Assembly (NCBI RefSeq): GCF_000940805.1
Contig: NZ_CP007142.1
Span: 2,518,593-2,582,592, forward strand
DNA from: Gynuella sunshinyii YC6258
GTDB lineage: Bacteria > Pseudomonadota > Gammaproteobacteria > Pseudomonadales > Natronospirillaceae
Direction: 5' to 3'
DNA: 64,000 bases
Made by a program: the position numbers and the translations under genes. Of this stretch, positions 9,019 through 17,498 are shown one piece after another. The first letter of the stretch is position 1. The number at the start of each line of letters is the position of its first letter. Under the pieces are notes generated by a model. That model did no database searches. It was not told where the DNA came from and was given only the letters and a program-made list of their open reading frames with translations.

Positions 9019-9044
9019 CGGACATCTGTGAGATGTCCGTTTTT
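9019..9044 (+). terminator. Rho-independent terminator after yqcC
   Basis: A perfect 9-bp stem (CGGACATCT / AGATGTCCG) with a GTG loop is followed by TTTTT. It serves plus-strand transcription and separates yqcC from the convergent sodB. Confidence 0.9.
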
Positions 9045-9059
9045 GTCCTGCATGCAAAC

Positions 9060-9641
9060 TTAAGCGAAGTTGTTACCTGCAAATTCCCAGTTAACCAGTT
9101 TCCAGAACGCGTCCATGTAGCTTGGGCGCGCATTGCGGTAATCGATGTAATATGCATGTTCCCAAACGTCAACAGTCAGCAGAGCAGTGACACTGTCATC
9201 CGTCAGCGGGCAACCGGCGTTGCTGGTGTTCATGATGTCTACCGAACCATCAGCTTTTTTTACCAGCCAGGTCCAGCCGGAACCAAAGTTATTAACCGCA
9301 CTGTTGGTGAACTCTTCTTTGAACTTGTCGAAAGAACCCCATTTCGCAGTGATGGCATCTGCCAGCGCGCCAGTTGGCTCGCCGCCACCGTTGGGGCTCA
9401 GGCAGTTCCAGTAAAAGGTGTGGTTCCATACCTGGGCGGCATTGTTAAAGACACCACCGGTGGACGCCTTGACGATCTCTTCCAGGCTTTTGCCGGCCAT
9501 ATCAGTGCCTTCGATCAGGCCGTTCAGCTTAACCACATACGTGTTGTGGTGTTTGCCATAATGGAATTCCAGAGTTTCTTCAGAAATATGAGGAGCCAGC
9601 GCATTTTTTGCGTATGGCAAAGCAGGTAGTTCGATTGTCAT
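9060..9641 (-). CDS. sodB: Iron superoxide dismutase
   Basis: This cytoplasmic enzyme dismutates superoxide to peroxide and oxygen. The 193-residue protein has the four metal ligands His27, His74, Asp158 and His162 (the last two in DVWEHAYY) and the [11 protein letters not shown] block, whose Gln70 is the mark of the iron form rather than the manganese form. There is no signal peptide. It is a single gene, convergent with yqcC and divergent from the coiled-coil gene at 9918. Confidence 0.97.
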   Translation of the reverse strand: MTIELPALPYAKNALAPHISEETLEFHYGKHHNTYVVKLNGLIEGTDMAGKSLEEIVKASTGGVFNNAAQVWNHTFYWNCLSPNGGGEPTGALADAITAKWGSFDKFKEEFTNSAVNNFGSGWTWLVKKADGSVDIMNTSNAGCPLTDDSVTALLTVDVWEHAYYIDYRNARPSYMDAFWKLVNWEFAGNNFA

Positions 9642-9848
9642 AGTATTTTTTCCTGTGTTAGTCGGAGTGAAAAAATAGACTCAGGCCCTTAAGTAGGGAT
9701 ACCTTTTATGGTTTTCAATGTTTTACATATTTATTGGTAGGCTATGGTTACTAGACGGTAATGGAGTATGGTTGCTAATTGGCCTGGTCTGCGTATTCGC
9801 ACAAGGTGAACCTCTTTTCATTTTGGAGGTGTCCTGAGCTTAGGCAAT

Positions 9849-9876
9849 TTTGCATTGTCAGGTTTCACTTTATAAT
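9849..9876 (+). promoter_or_regulatory. Candidate sigma-70 promoter before the coiled-coil gene
   Basis: TTTGCA and a perfect TATAAT lie 16 bp apart, 42 bp before the ATG at 9918. The -10 is ideal and the -35 moderate. Confidence 0.5.
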
Positions 9877-9917
9877 GATGCCCCCATAGTTAATCTATCA
9901 GTATTTGGAGATCGTGA

Positions 9918-10778
9918 ATGAATCGTCCCAGTGGGCCAAAACAAAATATGGATGAATTACCAAGTCTGGTGCCCGATCGTGACGAGATTGTCAGCCGTCA
10001 GCGTTCGCTGAAATCATCCAGGAGTAAGCCTGGTCAGGCAGCCAAGCCGGCCGATAAAAAGACGGGCACGGGTTTCTTGTGGTTTTGGGTCGTATTATTG
10101 ATAACGGTGAATACTGGTTTGGGATGGTGGTGTTTTCAGCTTTATAGCAAACTTGAGCAGGCGGGAAGCGATAGAGCGATTCTGACCGCCCGGGTTGAGG
10201 CGATGGAACAACAGATGTCTGCAACAGATGAAAACCTGGTCCTGAACGAAACCAGTTTGCAGAATCGGTTTTCCAATATTATGGCTGAGATTCGAAAGCT
10301 GTGGGATGTATCAAATAAGCGAAACAAGGCTTGGATTCAAACCAATCAGGAAGATATCAAAAACATCATAGAGGGTAATAAACAGGCAGATAAGTCGCTG
10401 ACGGCAATATTGGAACAACTGGCTCCACTCAAAGAGCAATTGAATACACAGCAGACGACAGTAGTGGATTTACAGTCACTGAGTCAGGAGGCAAAAATTG
10501 GTCTTGAGGCGCTGAAGAAAAATCTGAATGACCTGCAGAAGCAGTATGAAGCTGCCAACGCCCGAATGGACGAACTGGCCTTGGGTCAGCAACTGTTGTC
10601 TGATCAGTCACAGTTAGAGCCAAGAATTTCCAGTCTTGAACAAAAAGAAAAAAGTATGAGTCTGGATCTGGAGTCAATCAGCACCAGTCGTACACAAGTC
10701 AGTGCAAGATTGGTAAGCCTGCAGAATCAAATAAAAGCGCTGGAGCAGCAAATTCTAGAGCTTAAAGGCACGCCTTAG
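9918..10778 (+). CDS. Inner-membrane protein with long periplasmic coiled coil
   Basis: I do not recognise a named family. The 286 residues split into a charged, proline-bearing cytoplasmic N-terminus (1-50), one transmembrane helix (about 52-74, GFLWFWVVLLITVNTGLGWW) and some 210 residues of almost uninterrupted heptad-like coiled coil rich in Gln, Glu, Lys and Leu. The topology is N-in with the coiled coil in the periplasm. A good promoter precedes it, and a minus-strand terminator lies just downstream, so it is a single-gene unit. The layout recalls envelope scaffold or cell-division proteins, but that is only shape. Confidence 0.7.
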   Translation: MNRPSGPKQNMDELPSLVPDRDEIVSRQRSLKSSRSKPGQAAKPADKKTGTGFLWFWVVLLITVNTGLGWWCFQLYSKLEQAGSDRAILTARVEAMEQQMSATDENLVLNETSLQNRFSNIMAEIRKLWDVSNKRNKAWIQTNQEDIKNIIEGNKQADKSLTAILEQLAPLKEQLNTQQTTVVDLQSLSQEAKIGLEALKKNLNDLQKQYEAANARMDELALGQQLLSDQSQLEPRISSLEQKEKSMSLDLESISTSRTQVSARLVSLQNQIKALEQQILELKGTP

Positions 10779-10792
10779 AGGTTGTTTTTTGA

Positions 10793-10822
10793 GGCAAGAA
10801 AAAGCCCTTACAATGTAAGGGC
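10793..10822 (-). terminator. Terminator for the small zinc-ribbon gene
   Basis: On the minus strand, GCCCTTA and TAAGGGC form a stem around a short loop, followed by TTTTT. It lies 50 bp past the stop of the gene at 10873-11136. There is no T-run in the plus direction. Confidence 0.75.
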
Positions 10823-10872
10823 AGTTAGCAGCAGAGATGGTTGAGTCTGTTTATGATGTGCCTGGCAGCAAG

Positions 10873-11136
10873 CTAATTTTTCAGCTCAACTTCTAGTTTA
10901 TGAACCATTTTTTCGATGTTGGTTATCCGGTTAATAAGATCGTCTTGTAGACAAAAGCGTTTCTTTTCTATTTTTTGAGCCAGATGGTTCCAGCTTAAAA
11001 TGGCTGTCACCAAATTTTTCTTTCGCGGTCCGGTCGCATGGCAATTCGAACATTCAACATTAAATGAAAACAAATGTTGAGTTGTTCTAACAAAATGGCT
11101 GTGACAGAAAGGGCATTCTTTTATTTCAGCGCCCAT
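10873..11136 (-). CDS. Small Lar-like zinc-ribbon protein
   Basis: The 87-residue protein starts with a zinc ribbon: CPFCHSHF, about 17 residues, then CSNCHATGPRK, followed by the helix LVTAILSWNHL. This is the pattern of the Lar (restriction alleviation) type ribbon, usually read as CPFCG...C..CGA.GP...AI..WN. After it comes a charged, coiled-coil-like tail. Lar proteins of phages modulate type I restriction; whether this chromosomal one does is unknown. GAGGGA lies before the ATG at 11136. The promoter region holds a strong candidate Fur box, which would make the gene iron-responsive, unexpected for a restriction alleviator. Confidence 0.65.
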   Translation of the reverse strand: MGAEIKECPFCHSHFVRTTQHLFSFNVECSNCHATGPRKKNLVTAILSWNHLAQKIEKKRFCLQDDLINRITNIEKMVHKLEVELKN

Positions 11137-11161
11137 GTTCGTTCCCTCTGTAGCCTTTGTC

Positions 11162-11180
11162 GATATTCATTATCACTATC
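11162..11180 (-). promoter_or_regulatory. Candidate Fur box
   Basis: On the minus strand the 19 bases read GATAGTGATAATGAATATC, which agrees with the classical Fur consensus GATAATGATAATCATTATC at 16 of 19 positions. It is 26 bp upstream of the zinc-ribbon start, where bound Fur would block transcription. GATAAT inside it could be the -10 element. Confidence 0.6.
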
Positions 11181-11479
11181 ATTCCGGAGATCTACTGAAT
11201 CAAGCTTAGTACTATATATAGTATTTGCAACCATCCGGCTGACTAAAATATCCATATTTGGTGTTTAAAATTTAAACAGCTAACTATATGTGCATTGTAT
11301 GAATAAACAGGTATTTAATTTTTTTTCTAGAAAAATTATTTAACTGTTTGATTTTGAAATATTTTTTCAATTTTTCCGTTTGTTGGTTCCAGTAACCGTT
11401 TACATAAAAGATAAAGCGATAACACTTTGTGCATATTTGTAATTTTTTGTTTTCTAATATGATGGCTTGGGATTATTCG
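11181..11479. other. AT-rich spacer with a 14-bp palindrome
   Basis: This very AT-rich stretch has no gene. TACTATATATAGTA at 11210-11223 is a perfect palindrome that may be an operator or simply AT-rich chance. Several poly-A/T runs (11300-11380) look like UP-element or nucleoid-protein binding sequence. It lies upstream of the zinc-ribbon gene and downstream of ybfF. Confidence 0.4.
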
Positions 11480-12253
11480 TCAGTTTTTAATGATTGATTG
11501 AAGATAATCGCTAACGTGTTTGATAAATAGCCGTGGTTTTTCGGCATGTAGCCAGTGTCCTGCATCGGCAATGATCTTAAGGGTTGTATCAGGAAACCTC
11601 TGTTCAATAGCGTCTTTGTCCTGCGGTAGAATGTAATTTGAGCGAGCACCTTTTAAAAAAAGAGTATTGGACAAATATGGTCCGGTAGCGGGAGGTATCT
11701 GCAGGAGATTGTCGTAGTCTCGAAACAGAGTGTTCAGGTTAAAACGCCATTGGAACTGATTATCATCAGTCAGATAGAGACTTTTCAGCAGAAATTGCCG
11801 GGTGGTCACATCGTTCACGAAATCACTTAGTATCAGATCGGCTTCTTTTCGGTTTTTTAAATTGCTCAACGGAATTGAACGCAAACCTTCAAAGATATCG
11901 GTGTGGTGAGCGGTATAATGTCTTGGTGCAATATCCGCAATAATAACACCTGAGTAGGCTTCTGGTCGGCTGAGGCTCAATTGCATGGCAACCTTCCCGC
12001 CCATACTGTGACCAAGAATGACAAGGCGTTCCAGTTTGAGAAAGGCAATGAGTTGTTCAATATCGTTTGCCATCGCTACATAGTTCATTTCGTCGCTGTG
12101 AAATGATTGCCCGTGATTGCGCATATCGACGCTGATTACCCGGTAGGAGTCGGAAAAGTGTTTGGTCAGAGAATTCCAATTATCGCTTGATCCGAAGAGA
12201 CCATGCATGACAATGAGGGCAGGCCCCTGTCCTTGTTCACGATAAAAAAGCAT
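11480..12253 (-). CDS. ybfF: YbfF-type alpha/beta-hydrolase (esterase)
   Basis: The 257-residue protein has the alpha/beta-hydrolase fold with HGLFGSSDNW (oxyanion loop), VDMRNHGQS, the nucleophile elbow GHSMGG and a late GHWLH that provides the catalytic histidine. This set is typical of YbfF, which hydrolyses short acyl esters and acyl-CoA thioesters in vitro. I start it at the ATG at 12253; a GTG 45 bp upstream is in frame, but its extra residues are not family-like. It is divergent from the YkgJ-like gene. Confidence 0.88.
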   Translation of the reverse strand: MLFYREQGQGPALIVMHGLFGSSDNWNSLTKHFSDSYRVISVDMRNHGQSFHSDEMNYVAMANDIEQLIAFLKLERLVILGHSMGGKVAMQLSLSRPEAYSGVIIADIAPRHYTAHHTDIFEGLRSIPLSNLKNRKEADLILSDFVNDVTTRQFLLKSLYLTDDNQFQWRFNLNTLFRDYDNLLQIPPATGPYLSNTLFLKGARSNYILPQDKDAIEQRFPDTTLKIIADAGHWLHAEKPRLFIKHVSDYLQSIIKN

Positions 12254-12316
12254 TGCTAAATCCAGATGACTCGTAAGAAAATCCGCGCAGTCTAACACCT
12301 ATCCTCAGGATACAAA

Positions 12317-12574
12317 ATGGAATGTCGTGCCGGCTGCGGAGCCTGCTGTATTGCACCCTCGATCAGTCAACCCTTTTTTGGAATGCCGGCAGGTAAGCCA
12401 GCTGGTACTCGCTGCGCTCACCTTAATACCGAAAACTTATGTGCGTTATTTGGGAAGCCTGAACGTCCTCATTTTTGCGCCGTCTTCACTGCTGAGCCGG
12501 AATTTTGCGGAACGAATGGTAAGGAGGCGCTGCTCATTCTTGCAGAAATAGAGGATCAGACAAAAACTTCCTGA
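12317..12574 (+). CDS. YkgJ-family cysteine-cluster protein
   Basis: An 85-residue protein with the YkgJ cysteine pattern CxxxCGACC at the start (CRAGCGACCIAPSIS), then CAHL, LCALFG and CAVF. Members are thought to bind a metal or an iron-sulfur cluster through these cysteines; I know of no assigned reaction. Its 3' end overlaps the end of the convergent HDOD gene by 19 bp, and it diverges from ybfF. Confidence 0.85.
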   Translation: MECRAGCGACCIAPSISQPFFGMPAGKPAGTRCAHLNTENLCALFGKPERPHFCAVFTAEPEFCGTNGKEALLILAEIEDQTKTS

Positions 12575-13392
12575 GCTTGTTGCGCCTCGGAAATAATTTC
12601 TTGAATCTGTTCTGATTCTGGGTCAGGTTCGATCCCTATAGCCGTGAATGCCGGGACGATTTTCCAGTCAACCCGGGCCAGCAGGTTTTTCTGACCATAA
12701 TAGTGAATCAGACTTGCTAGGCGGATGATTTCTGTATAGCCAACGGTGCTAACAGGCGCTTTAAAGTTTTGATAGGATTTAGCCACATCTTGAACAGCTT
12801 CAGGAAAATCCCATTTTTTCAAAATCATCACGGTAATGTCGGGATGCAGGATGGTGATGATTTTATCGAGGGATATCCCGTCACGAATTAAATCATCCCG
12901 TTCCTCGGCAAATGTCAAAATGGGTAAAACTCCAAGCTTATGAACCAGGGCGCAGAGCGTTACTTCATCTGCCGGAATACGAGTAAATTTCTGTGCCAAT
13001 ACATGGCTAATGGAGGCGATTTGTGTGGTACTACTCCAGGTAGCACGCATACGCTGATCAATGATATCGGACGTTGCCTGAAACATTTGCTCCATCGCTA
13101 GCCCAATAGCCAGATTTGCGGTGTAGTTCATGCCCAGGCGGGATACCGCCATAGATAAATCTTTTACTTCTTGTGGGGCTCGGAGCAGTGGGCTGTTGGT
13201 TACCTTAATAATCCTGGCAGTCAGAGCGGCATCCTGACTGATTACTTTAACCAGCTCGGAAATGCTTGCCTCAGGGTCCTCTGCTTTTTCTCTGACTTTC
13301 AGTGCCACCTCTGGCAGTGTTGGTAAAGTCAGCTGGTCTGTTTCAATTGCCTGGAAAATTTCTGTTCTGACAGTATCAAGTAACTTCGACAT
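12556..13392 (-). CDS. HDOD-domain signalling protein
   Basis: The 278 residues are almost entirely one HDOD domain: LPTLPEVALKV, SISELVKVISQDAALTARIIKVTNS and LGMNYTANLAIGLAM mark the start, and LCALVHKLGVLPIL lies where HD phosphohydrolases have their metal site. The HD residues are not conserved, as is normal for HDOD. Such stand-alone proteins act as scaffolds in motility, c-di-GMP or stress signalling. No output domain is attached. It overlaps the YkgJ-like gene at its end and is followed upstream by ygfZ in the same direction. Confidence 0.88.
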   Translation of the reverse strand: MSKLLDTVRTEIFQAIETDQLTLPTLPEVALKVREKAEDPEASISELVKVISQDAALTARIIKVTNSPLLRAPQEVKDLSMAVSRLGMNYTANLAIGLAMEQMFQATSDIIDQRMRATWSSTTQIASISHVLAQKFTRIPADEVTLCALVHKLGVLPILTFAEERDDLIRDGISLDKIITILHPDITVMILKKWDFPEAVQDVAKSYQNFKAPVSTVGYTEIIRLASLIHYYGQKNLLARVDWKIVPAFTAIGIEPDPESEQIQEIISEAQQAQEVFV

Positions 13393-13513
13393 ATATTGCC
13401 CTATGCTTATTCTGGTTTTGGTGGTGCCTATCGCTATTGCTGAAGGTTTGATCCAATTGCCCTGGTATGGTGACTGATTGACCTCGCTTAACTGTGTGGC
13501 GAGAGCTGATGTT

Positions 13514-14359
13514 CTAAACAGTATAGGGCAGCTTCTGGAAAGTCATGACCTGAGGTATATTTTCTTTGGTCTGTGCCTCACTTTTTTTATCAATATTGAT
13601 CAATACCAGTACATGGGTATTGCAGCTGTTGACAATCTGACCCAGTTTTTGCCCATCCTGGTTTACCACAAGAGTGCCGGAAGCGACCGGGTGATCGGGC
13701 AATACTGCAGGTAGACACCAGCTTTTCACCTGGCCTTTATATTGGGTTCTGGCAACAATCTCCTGGCCAGTGTAACAGCCTTTCTTGAAACTGATTCCAC
13801 CAATTGCCTGTAAATTTATATTTTGTGGGATGCAGATATCAATCATTTCTCGGGTGAGCCATGGAAGACCCTGTTGAATATCTCCAATCTCCCATTCGGT
13901 AGCTGCTTGGCTATCCTCATGAATCAACATTGTTTTAGGCAGTAACGCCATAGTACGTTGACCGGGCCAGCTACAGTAAATTGCGTCGTCGATACGATTA
14001 AGAGTATGAGCCTGACTTGTCTTGAACAAGCCTGTAACCATAGTTTCGGTGTTATGAGTCAGAGTAACCTTGTAAAACACGGCATACTTTTTCAAGGTTG
14101 TTAATGCATGCTCCATGACTGACTGGTGGCAAACCAGATAAATGACATCGTTAGTCTCACCGAAGAGGGCGATGAAGTTCATGTAAACCCGGCCCTTGGG
14201 AGTGCAAAAGGCACCATGCCGAAACTCTTCGTTATGAAGGGTGCTGAAGTCCTGTGTTGACTGTCCCTGAAGGAACTTCACAGCATCAGGACCCTGAACA
14301 GTCATGACGCCAAGGTGTGGTAATGCAAAAAAACCTGATGGATCTATTTGATGGGACAT
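13514..14359 (-). CDS. ygfZ: YgfZ, folate-dependent Fe-S cluster repair protein
   Basis: This 281-residue T-protein-like enzyme binds tetrahydrofolate and supports certain iron-sulfur enzymes such as MiaB. The diagnostic motif KGCYTGQE is present (FKKGCYTGQEIVARTQYKG), as is VQGPDAVKFLQGQSTQD near the N-terminus. It is divergent from sdhE across 64 bp, the arrangement found in E. coli. A TATAAT-like hexamer in that gap (14383-14388) could serve sdhE. Confidence 0.94.
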   Translation of the reverse strand: MSHQIDPSGFFALPHLGVMTVQGPDAVKFLQGQSTQDFSTLHNEEFRHGAFCTPKGRVYMNFIALFGETNDVIYLVCHQSVMEHALTTLKKYAVFYKVTLTHNTETMVTGLFKTSQAHTLNRIDDAIYCSWPGQRTMALLPKTMLIHEDSQAATEWEIGDIQQGLPWLTREMIDICIPQNINLQAIGGISFKKGCYTGQEIVARTQYKGQVKSWCLPAVLPDHPVASGTLVVNQDGQKLGQIVNSCNTHVLVLINIDKKSEAQTKENIPQVMTFQKLPYTV

Positions 14360-14423
14360 CGAAACTTGGCGCTCGCTACGGTTATAATGATCAGCTTTAG
14401 TATGGGCGAGTATAAAAATTCAA

Positions 14424-14678
14424 ATGGCTAATGACGACAACCTGAACAAATTATTCTGGCATAGCCGCCGCGGTATGCTTGAGCTGGATTTGGTTTTATT
14501 GCCTTTTCTGGAAAAGCACTATCAGCATATTTCTGACCAAAACAAAGAGTACTATGCCGAGCTGTTGAAATGTGAGGATCAGGATTTGTTTTCCTGGTTT
14601 TTGTCCCGACAGAAGCCTGAAGACCCCAGGTTAAAGCAAATTGTGGATGTTATTCTTGAGCACCACCAGCCCGATTGA
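14424..14678 (+). CDS. sdhE: SdhE, succinate dehydrogenase assembly factor
   Basis: An 84-residue helical protein with the invariant RRGMLELD segment that contacts the flavoprotein SdhA, and the later DQDLFSWF block. SdhE promotes covalent FAD attachment to succinate dehydrogenase and fumarate reductase. It is divergent from ygfZ and overlaps the start of the ygfX-like gene, as in enterobacteria. Confidence 0.95.
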   Translation: MANDDNLNKLFWHSRRGMLELDLVLLPFLEKHYQHISDQNKEYYAELLKCEDQDLFSWFLSRQKPEDPRLKQIVDVILEHHQPD

Positions 14679-15090
14679 CCTGAAAATCAAACCGTCCCGG
14701 TGGATGAAACGCTGGATCTATCTGCTGCTTATTGTTTGTCTGATGGTATTGGCTCAACTGTCTCAACGTTGGACTGGCTATTTGGTGCTGATGTTTCCGC
14801 TTGGTTGGTATATAGGTCGTTTATATTTACGTTGGGTGGTTCTGAACGATGAAACATCCATTGTTCGAATCATTTTGGAAGGTCGCGACCTGCGCTGTAT
14901 GACCAGTGCGGGTAGCAGCTTTGAAGGAAGACTTGTAGGGCAGCAATGGCTCAGTCGCTGGCTCATTGTTTTACGATATCGGGATGAACAGGGCAAGTCG
15001 TATCACTTGCCCATTTTTCAGGATGCTGCCGGTACGCAGGAGTTTCATCAGTTGTTGGTCGCGCTGAAGATCATGCCGACATCCAGTTAA
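14647..15090 (+). CDS. ygfX: YgfX/CptA-like inner-membrane protein
   Basis: About 147 residues with two hydrophobic helices (WIYLLLIVCLMVLAQL and YLVLMFPLGWYIGRLY) followed by a beta-rich cytoplasmic part (LRCMTSAGSSFEGRLVG, WLIVLRYRDEQGKSYHLPIFQDA). Position after sdhE and this topology identify the YgfX family. In E. coli YgfX (CptA) affects the cytoskeleton and membrane and was proposed as the toxin partner of SdhE (CptB); that pairing is disputed. The start is uncertain: the ATG at 14647 or the TTG at 14656, both within the sdhE end. It converges on nadB with a 4-bp overlap. Confidence 0.78.
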   Translation: MLFLSTTSPIDLKIKPSRWMKRWIYLLLIVCLMVLAQLSQRWTGYLVLMFPLGWYIGRLYLRWVVLNDETSIVRIILEGRDLRCMTSAGSSFEGRLVGQQWLSRWLIVLRYRDEQGKSYHLPIFQDAAGTQEFHQLLVALKIMPTSS

Positions 15091-16685
15091 ACTGACGGCG
15101 TTAGTACCGTATCTTTCGTTTCAGGCAGCATGTCGGGGTAGTCGAGGGTGTAGTTGAGCCCGCGGCTTTCACGGCGTTCCATGGCTGAACGAATGATCAG
15201 TTCGGCAACCATTACCAGATTCCTAAGTTCCAGTAAGTCGTTGGAGACTTTGTAATTGGAATAGTATTCTCGGATTTCCTCTTGCAGAACTTGTACCCGG
15301 TGCAGCGCCCGTTGCAGGCGTTTATTGGTTCTGACGATACCGACATAGTCCCACATAAAGCGTCTTACTTCGTCCCAGTTGTGGGAAATAACCACATCCT
15401 CATCCGAGTCAGTTACCTGGCTGTCATCCCAGGCAGGGATTTCCAGGTCCAGTTTGGGAACGTTCTGAGTCAGAATGTCGTCCACAGCAGCCATGGCGAA
15501 TACGAAGCATTCCAGCAATGAGTTGCTGGCCAGCCGATTGGCACCGTGCAACCCTGTGTGGGCGCATTCGCCAATGGCATACAGGTTCGCCATATTGGTT
15601 CTGCCTGCAAGGTCAGTTTTGATGCCGCCGCAGGTGTAGTGGGCGGCCGGCACGACTGGAATGGGCTGTTGAGTAATATCTATGCCGTATTTCAGGCAGC
15701 GACTATAAATTGTAGGAAAGTGCTCTTTGATAAAATCGGCAGGTTTGTGGCTGATGTCGAGAAATACATGGTCGACCCCCAGACGTTTGATCTCGTGATC
15801 AATTGCCCTGGCTACAATGTCTCTTGGTGCCAGCTCAAGGCGTTTGTCAAAACGGTGCATGAACGGTTCGCCGTTTGGTAACAACAGCCGACCACCTTCT
15901 CCGCGAACTGCCTCGGAAATTAGAAACGATTTTGCATGGGGATGATAGAGGCAGGTCGGATGGAATTGATTGAACTCCATGTTGGCAACCTGACATCCTG
16001 CCCTCCAGGCCATTGCAATACCATCACCCGATGTTCCATCTGGGTTTGAGGTGTATAAGTAAGCCTTCGCTGACCCGCCCGTGGCCAGGATAACGTGGGG
16101 TGCCCGGAATGTAACCACTTCACCGGAAGTCTGATTAAGTATGTAAGCACCAATACAGCGTTGTTCTGACAGCCCTAGCTTGTGCGTGCTGATCAAGTCA
16201 ACGGCAGTATGTTTTTCGAAGATCGTGACGTTTTTACATTGCCGAACTTTATTTGTCAGTGTTTCTGCAATTGCCCAACCGGTCGCATCAGCAGCGTGAA
16301 TGATGCGACGGTGACTGTGTCCCCCTTCCCGGTGAAGGTGGAATGGAAACTCTTGGGTATGATGTTCGAATTCGGGGTTGGCGGTAAAAGGTACACCTTG
16401 TTCGATGAGCCACTGAATGGCTTTTTCGCTGTGTTCCACTGTGAAACGGACGGCCTCTTCATTACATAGGCCTGCGCCGGCGGTAAGAGTATCCTGTACA
16501 TGCGCGTCAACAGAATCTAGTCTGTCCAGGACTGCTGCGACACCTCCCTGGGCCCATTGCGTTGAGCCGCTTTGGAGTTCTCCTTTGCTGATAACAGCTA
16601 CGTTCCATTGTTGAGGGAGCCTCAGTGCCGCCGTTAGGCCAGCTGCACCTGTACCGATTATTAACGCGTCAAAAAACTGGATCAT
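15087..16685 (-). CDS. nadB: L-aspartate oxidase
   Basis: NadB oxidises L-aspartate to iminoaspartate, the first step of de novo NAD synthesis. The 532-residue flavoprotein has the FAD-binding GTGAAGL near the start, STQWAQGGVAAV, the HREGGHSHRR substrate region and HPTCLY, and ends in the succinate-dehydrogenase-type C-terminal helices. The frame stays open for 107 codons upstream, but that part has no homology and would overlap rpoE; the ATG at 16685 gives the normal family start. In E. coli nadB is likewise divergent from rpoE. Confidence 0.95.
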   Translation of the reverse strand: MIQFFDALIIGTGAAGLTAALRLPQQWNVAVISKGELQSGSTQWAQGGVAAVLDRLDSVDAHVQDTLTAGAGLCNEEAVRFTVEHSEKAIQWLIEQGVPFTANPEFEHHTQEFPFHLHREGGHSHRRIIHAADATGWAIAETLTNKVRQCKNVTIFEKHTAVDLISTHKLGLSEQRCIGAYILNQTSGEVVTFRAPHVILATGGSAKAYLYTSNPDGTSGDGIAMAWRAGCQVANMEFNQFHPTCLYHPHAKSFLISEAVRGEGGRLLLPNGEPFMHRFDKRLELAPRDIVARAIDHEIKRLGVDHVFLDISHKPADFIKEHFPTIYSRCLKYGIDITQQPIPVVPAAHYTCGGIKTDLAGRTNMANLYAIGECAHTGLHGANRLASNSLLECFVFAMAAVDDILTQNVPKLDLEIPAWDDSQVTDSDEDVVISHNWDEVRRFMWDYVGIVRTNKRLQRALHRVQVLQEEIREYYSNYKVSNDLLELRNLVMVAELIIRSAMERRESRGLNYTLDYPDMLPETKDTVLTPSV

Positions 16686-16786
16686 GCAAAGTAATTCCAT
16701 ACCACATAAGTGATGAAAGTATACAAAGTTCAACACTATTAATGCAGCATCCCGGATCAACTCAAATTCATTTATTACGATTTGAT

Positions 16787-16814
16787 GGAACTTTTTCTGG
16801 TAACTAGAGTCATA
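16787..16814 (+). promoter_or_regulatory. Sigma-E (AlgU)-type promoter of rpoE
   Basis: GGAACTT at 16787-16793 is followed after 16 bp by TCATA, close to the sigma-E consensus GGAACTT-N16/17-TCTGA. It lies 37 bp before the rpoE start, which implies positive autoregulation as known for E. coli rpoE and Pseudomonas algU. Confidence 0.7.
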
Positions 16815-16850
16815 TAAAACAGTGTCAAACAACATTGAGATAAGTGAATA

Positions 16851-17471
16851 ATGGATGAGGGAGCTAGTCAGAGCGTCAGCCATAACGCAGATCTGATCCT
16901 TGTCAGGCGTGCACAAAAAGGTGATATAAGAGCCTTTGATCTGCTGGTTTTCAAATACCAGAACAAGGTGGCGGCACTCATCAGTCGCCTTGTCGGTGAC
17001 CCTCATGAGGTGCAGGATCTGACTCAGGAAACTTTGATTAAAGCATATCGGGGACTCGCGTCATTTCGTTCTGACAGTGCATTTTATACCTGGTTGTATC
17101 GTATCGCTGTGAACACAGCAAAAAACCACCTGACGACACAACAGGCACGATACTACCGTCAAGGCGTATCACTTGATCAGGCTGAGCAGCTCGACCAGGA
17201 CAGCCATTGGTTGCAGGATGAGACGACACCAGAAAACAGCCTGTCAGGACAGCGGCTGAATTCTGCTATTCATCAGGCCATTAAGGAGTTGCCGGATGAG
17301 TTACGCATGACATTGCAGTTACGCGAATTTGACGGGCTGAGTTATGAAGAAATATCGACAGTACTGGAAAGTCCTGTTGGCACAATACGAAGTCGTATAT
17401 TCAGAGCGAGAGAGGCTGTGGATAAAAAAATACGGCCATTGATGATGAACACTGTTCAAATGAAGGCATGA
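16851..17471 (+). CDS. rpoE: RNA polymerase sigma factor RpoE/AlgU
   Basis: A group 4 (ECF) sigma factor of 206 residues for envelope stress. Region 2 is seen in DLLVFKYQNKVAALISRLV, EVQDLTQETLIKAYR and FRSDSAFYTWLYRIAVN, and region 4 in LPDELRMTLQLREFDGLSYEEI with PVGTIRSRIFRARE. It heads the rpoE-rseA-rseB-rseC-mucD operon and has its own sigma-E-type promoter. The protein is held at the membrane by RseA until damage triggers proteolysis. Confidence 0.97.
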   Translation: MDEGASQSVSHNADLILVRRAQKGDIRAFDLLVFKYQNKVAALISRLVGDPHEVQDLTQETLIKAYRGLASFRSDSAFYTWLYRIAVNTAKNHLTTQQARYYRQGVSLDQAEQLDQDSHWLQDETTPENSLSGQRLNSAIHQAIKELPDELRMTLQLREFDGLSYEEISTVLESPVGTIRSRIFRAREAVDKKIRPLMMNTVQMKA

Positions 17472-17498
17472 GTTAGGTTGAGGTGAGTGGTAACGGTT

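Noticed and set aside
14641-14655. TTG start at 14641 for ygfX
   Set aside because: The ATG at 14647 or the TTG at 14656 gives a more plausible start; no ribosome binding site supports 14641.
16686-17006. In-frame N-terminal extension of NadB by 107 codons
   Set aside because: It has no homology, overlaps rpoE and its promoter on the other strand, and the family starts at the ATG at 16685.
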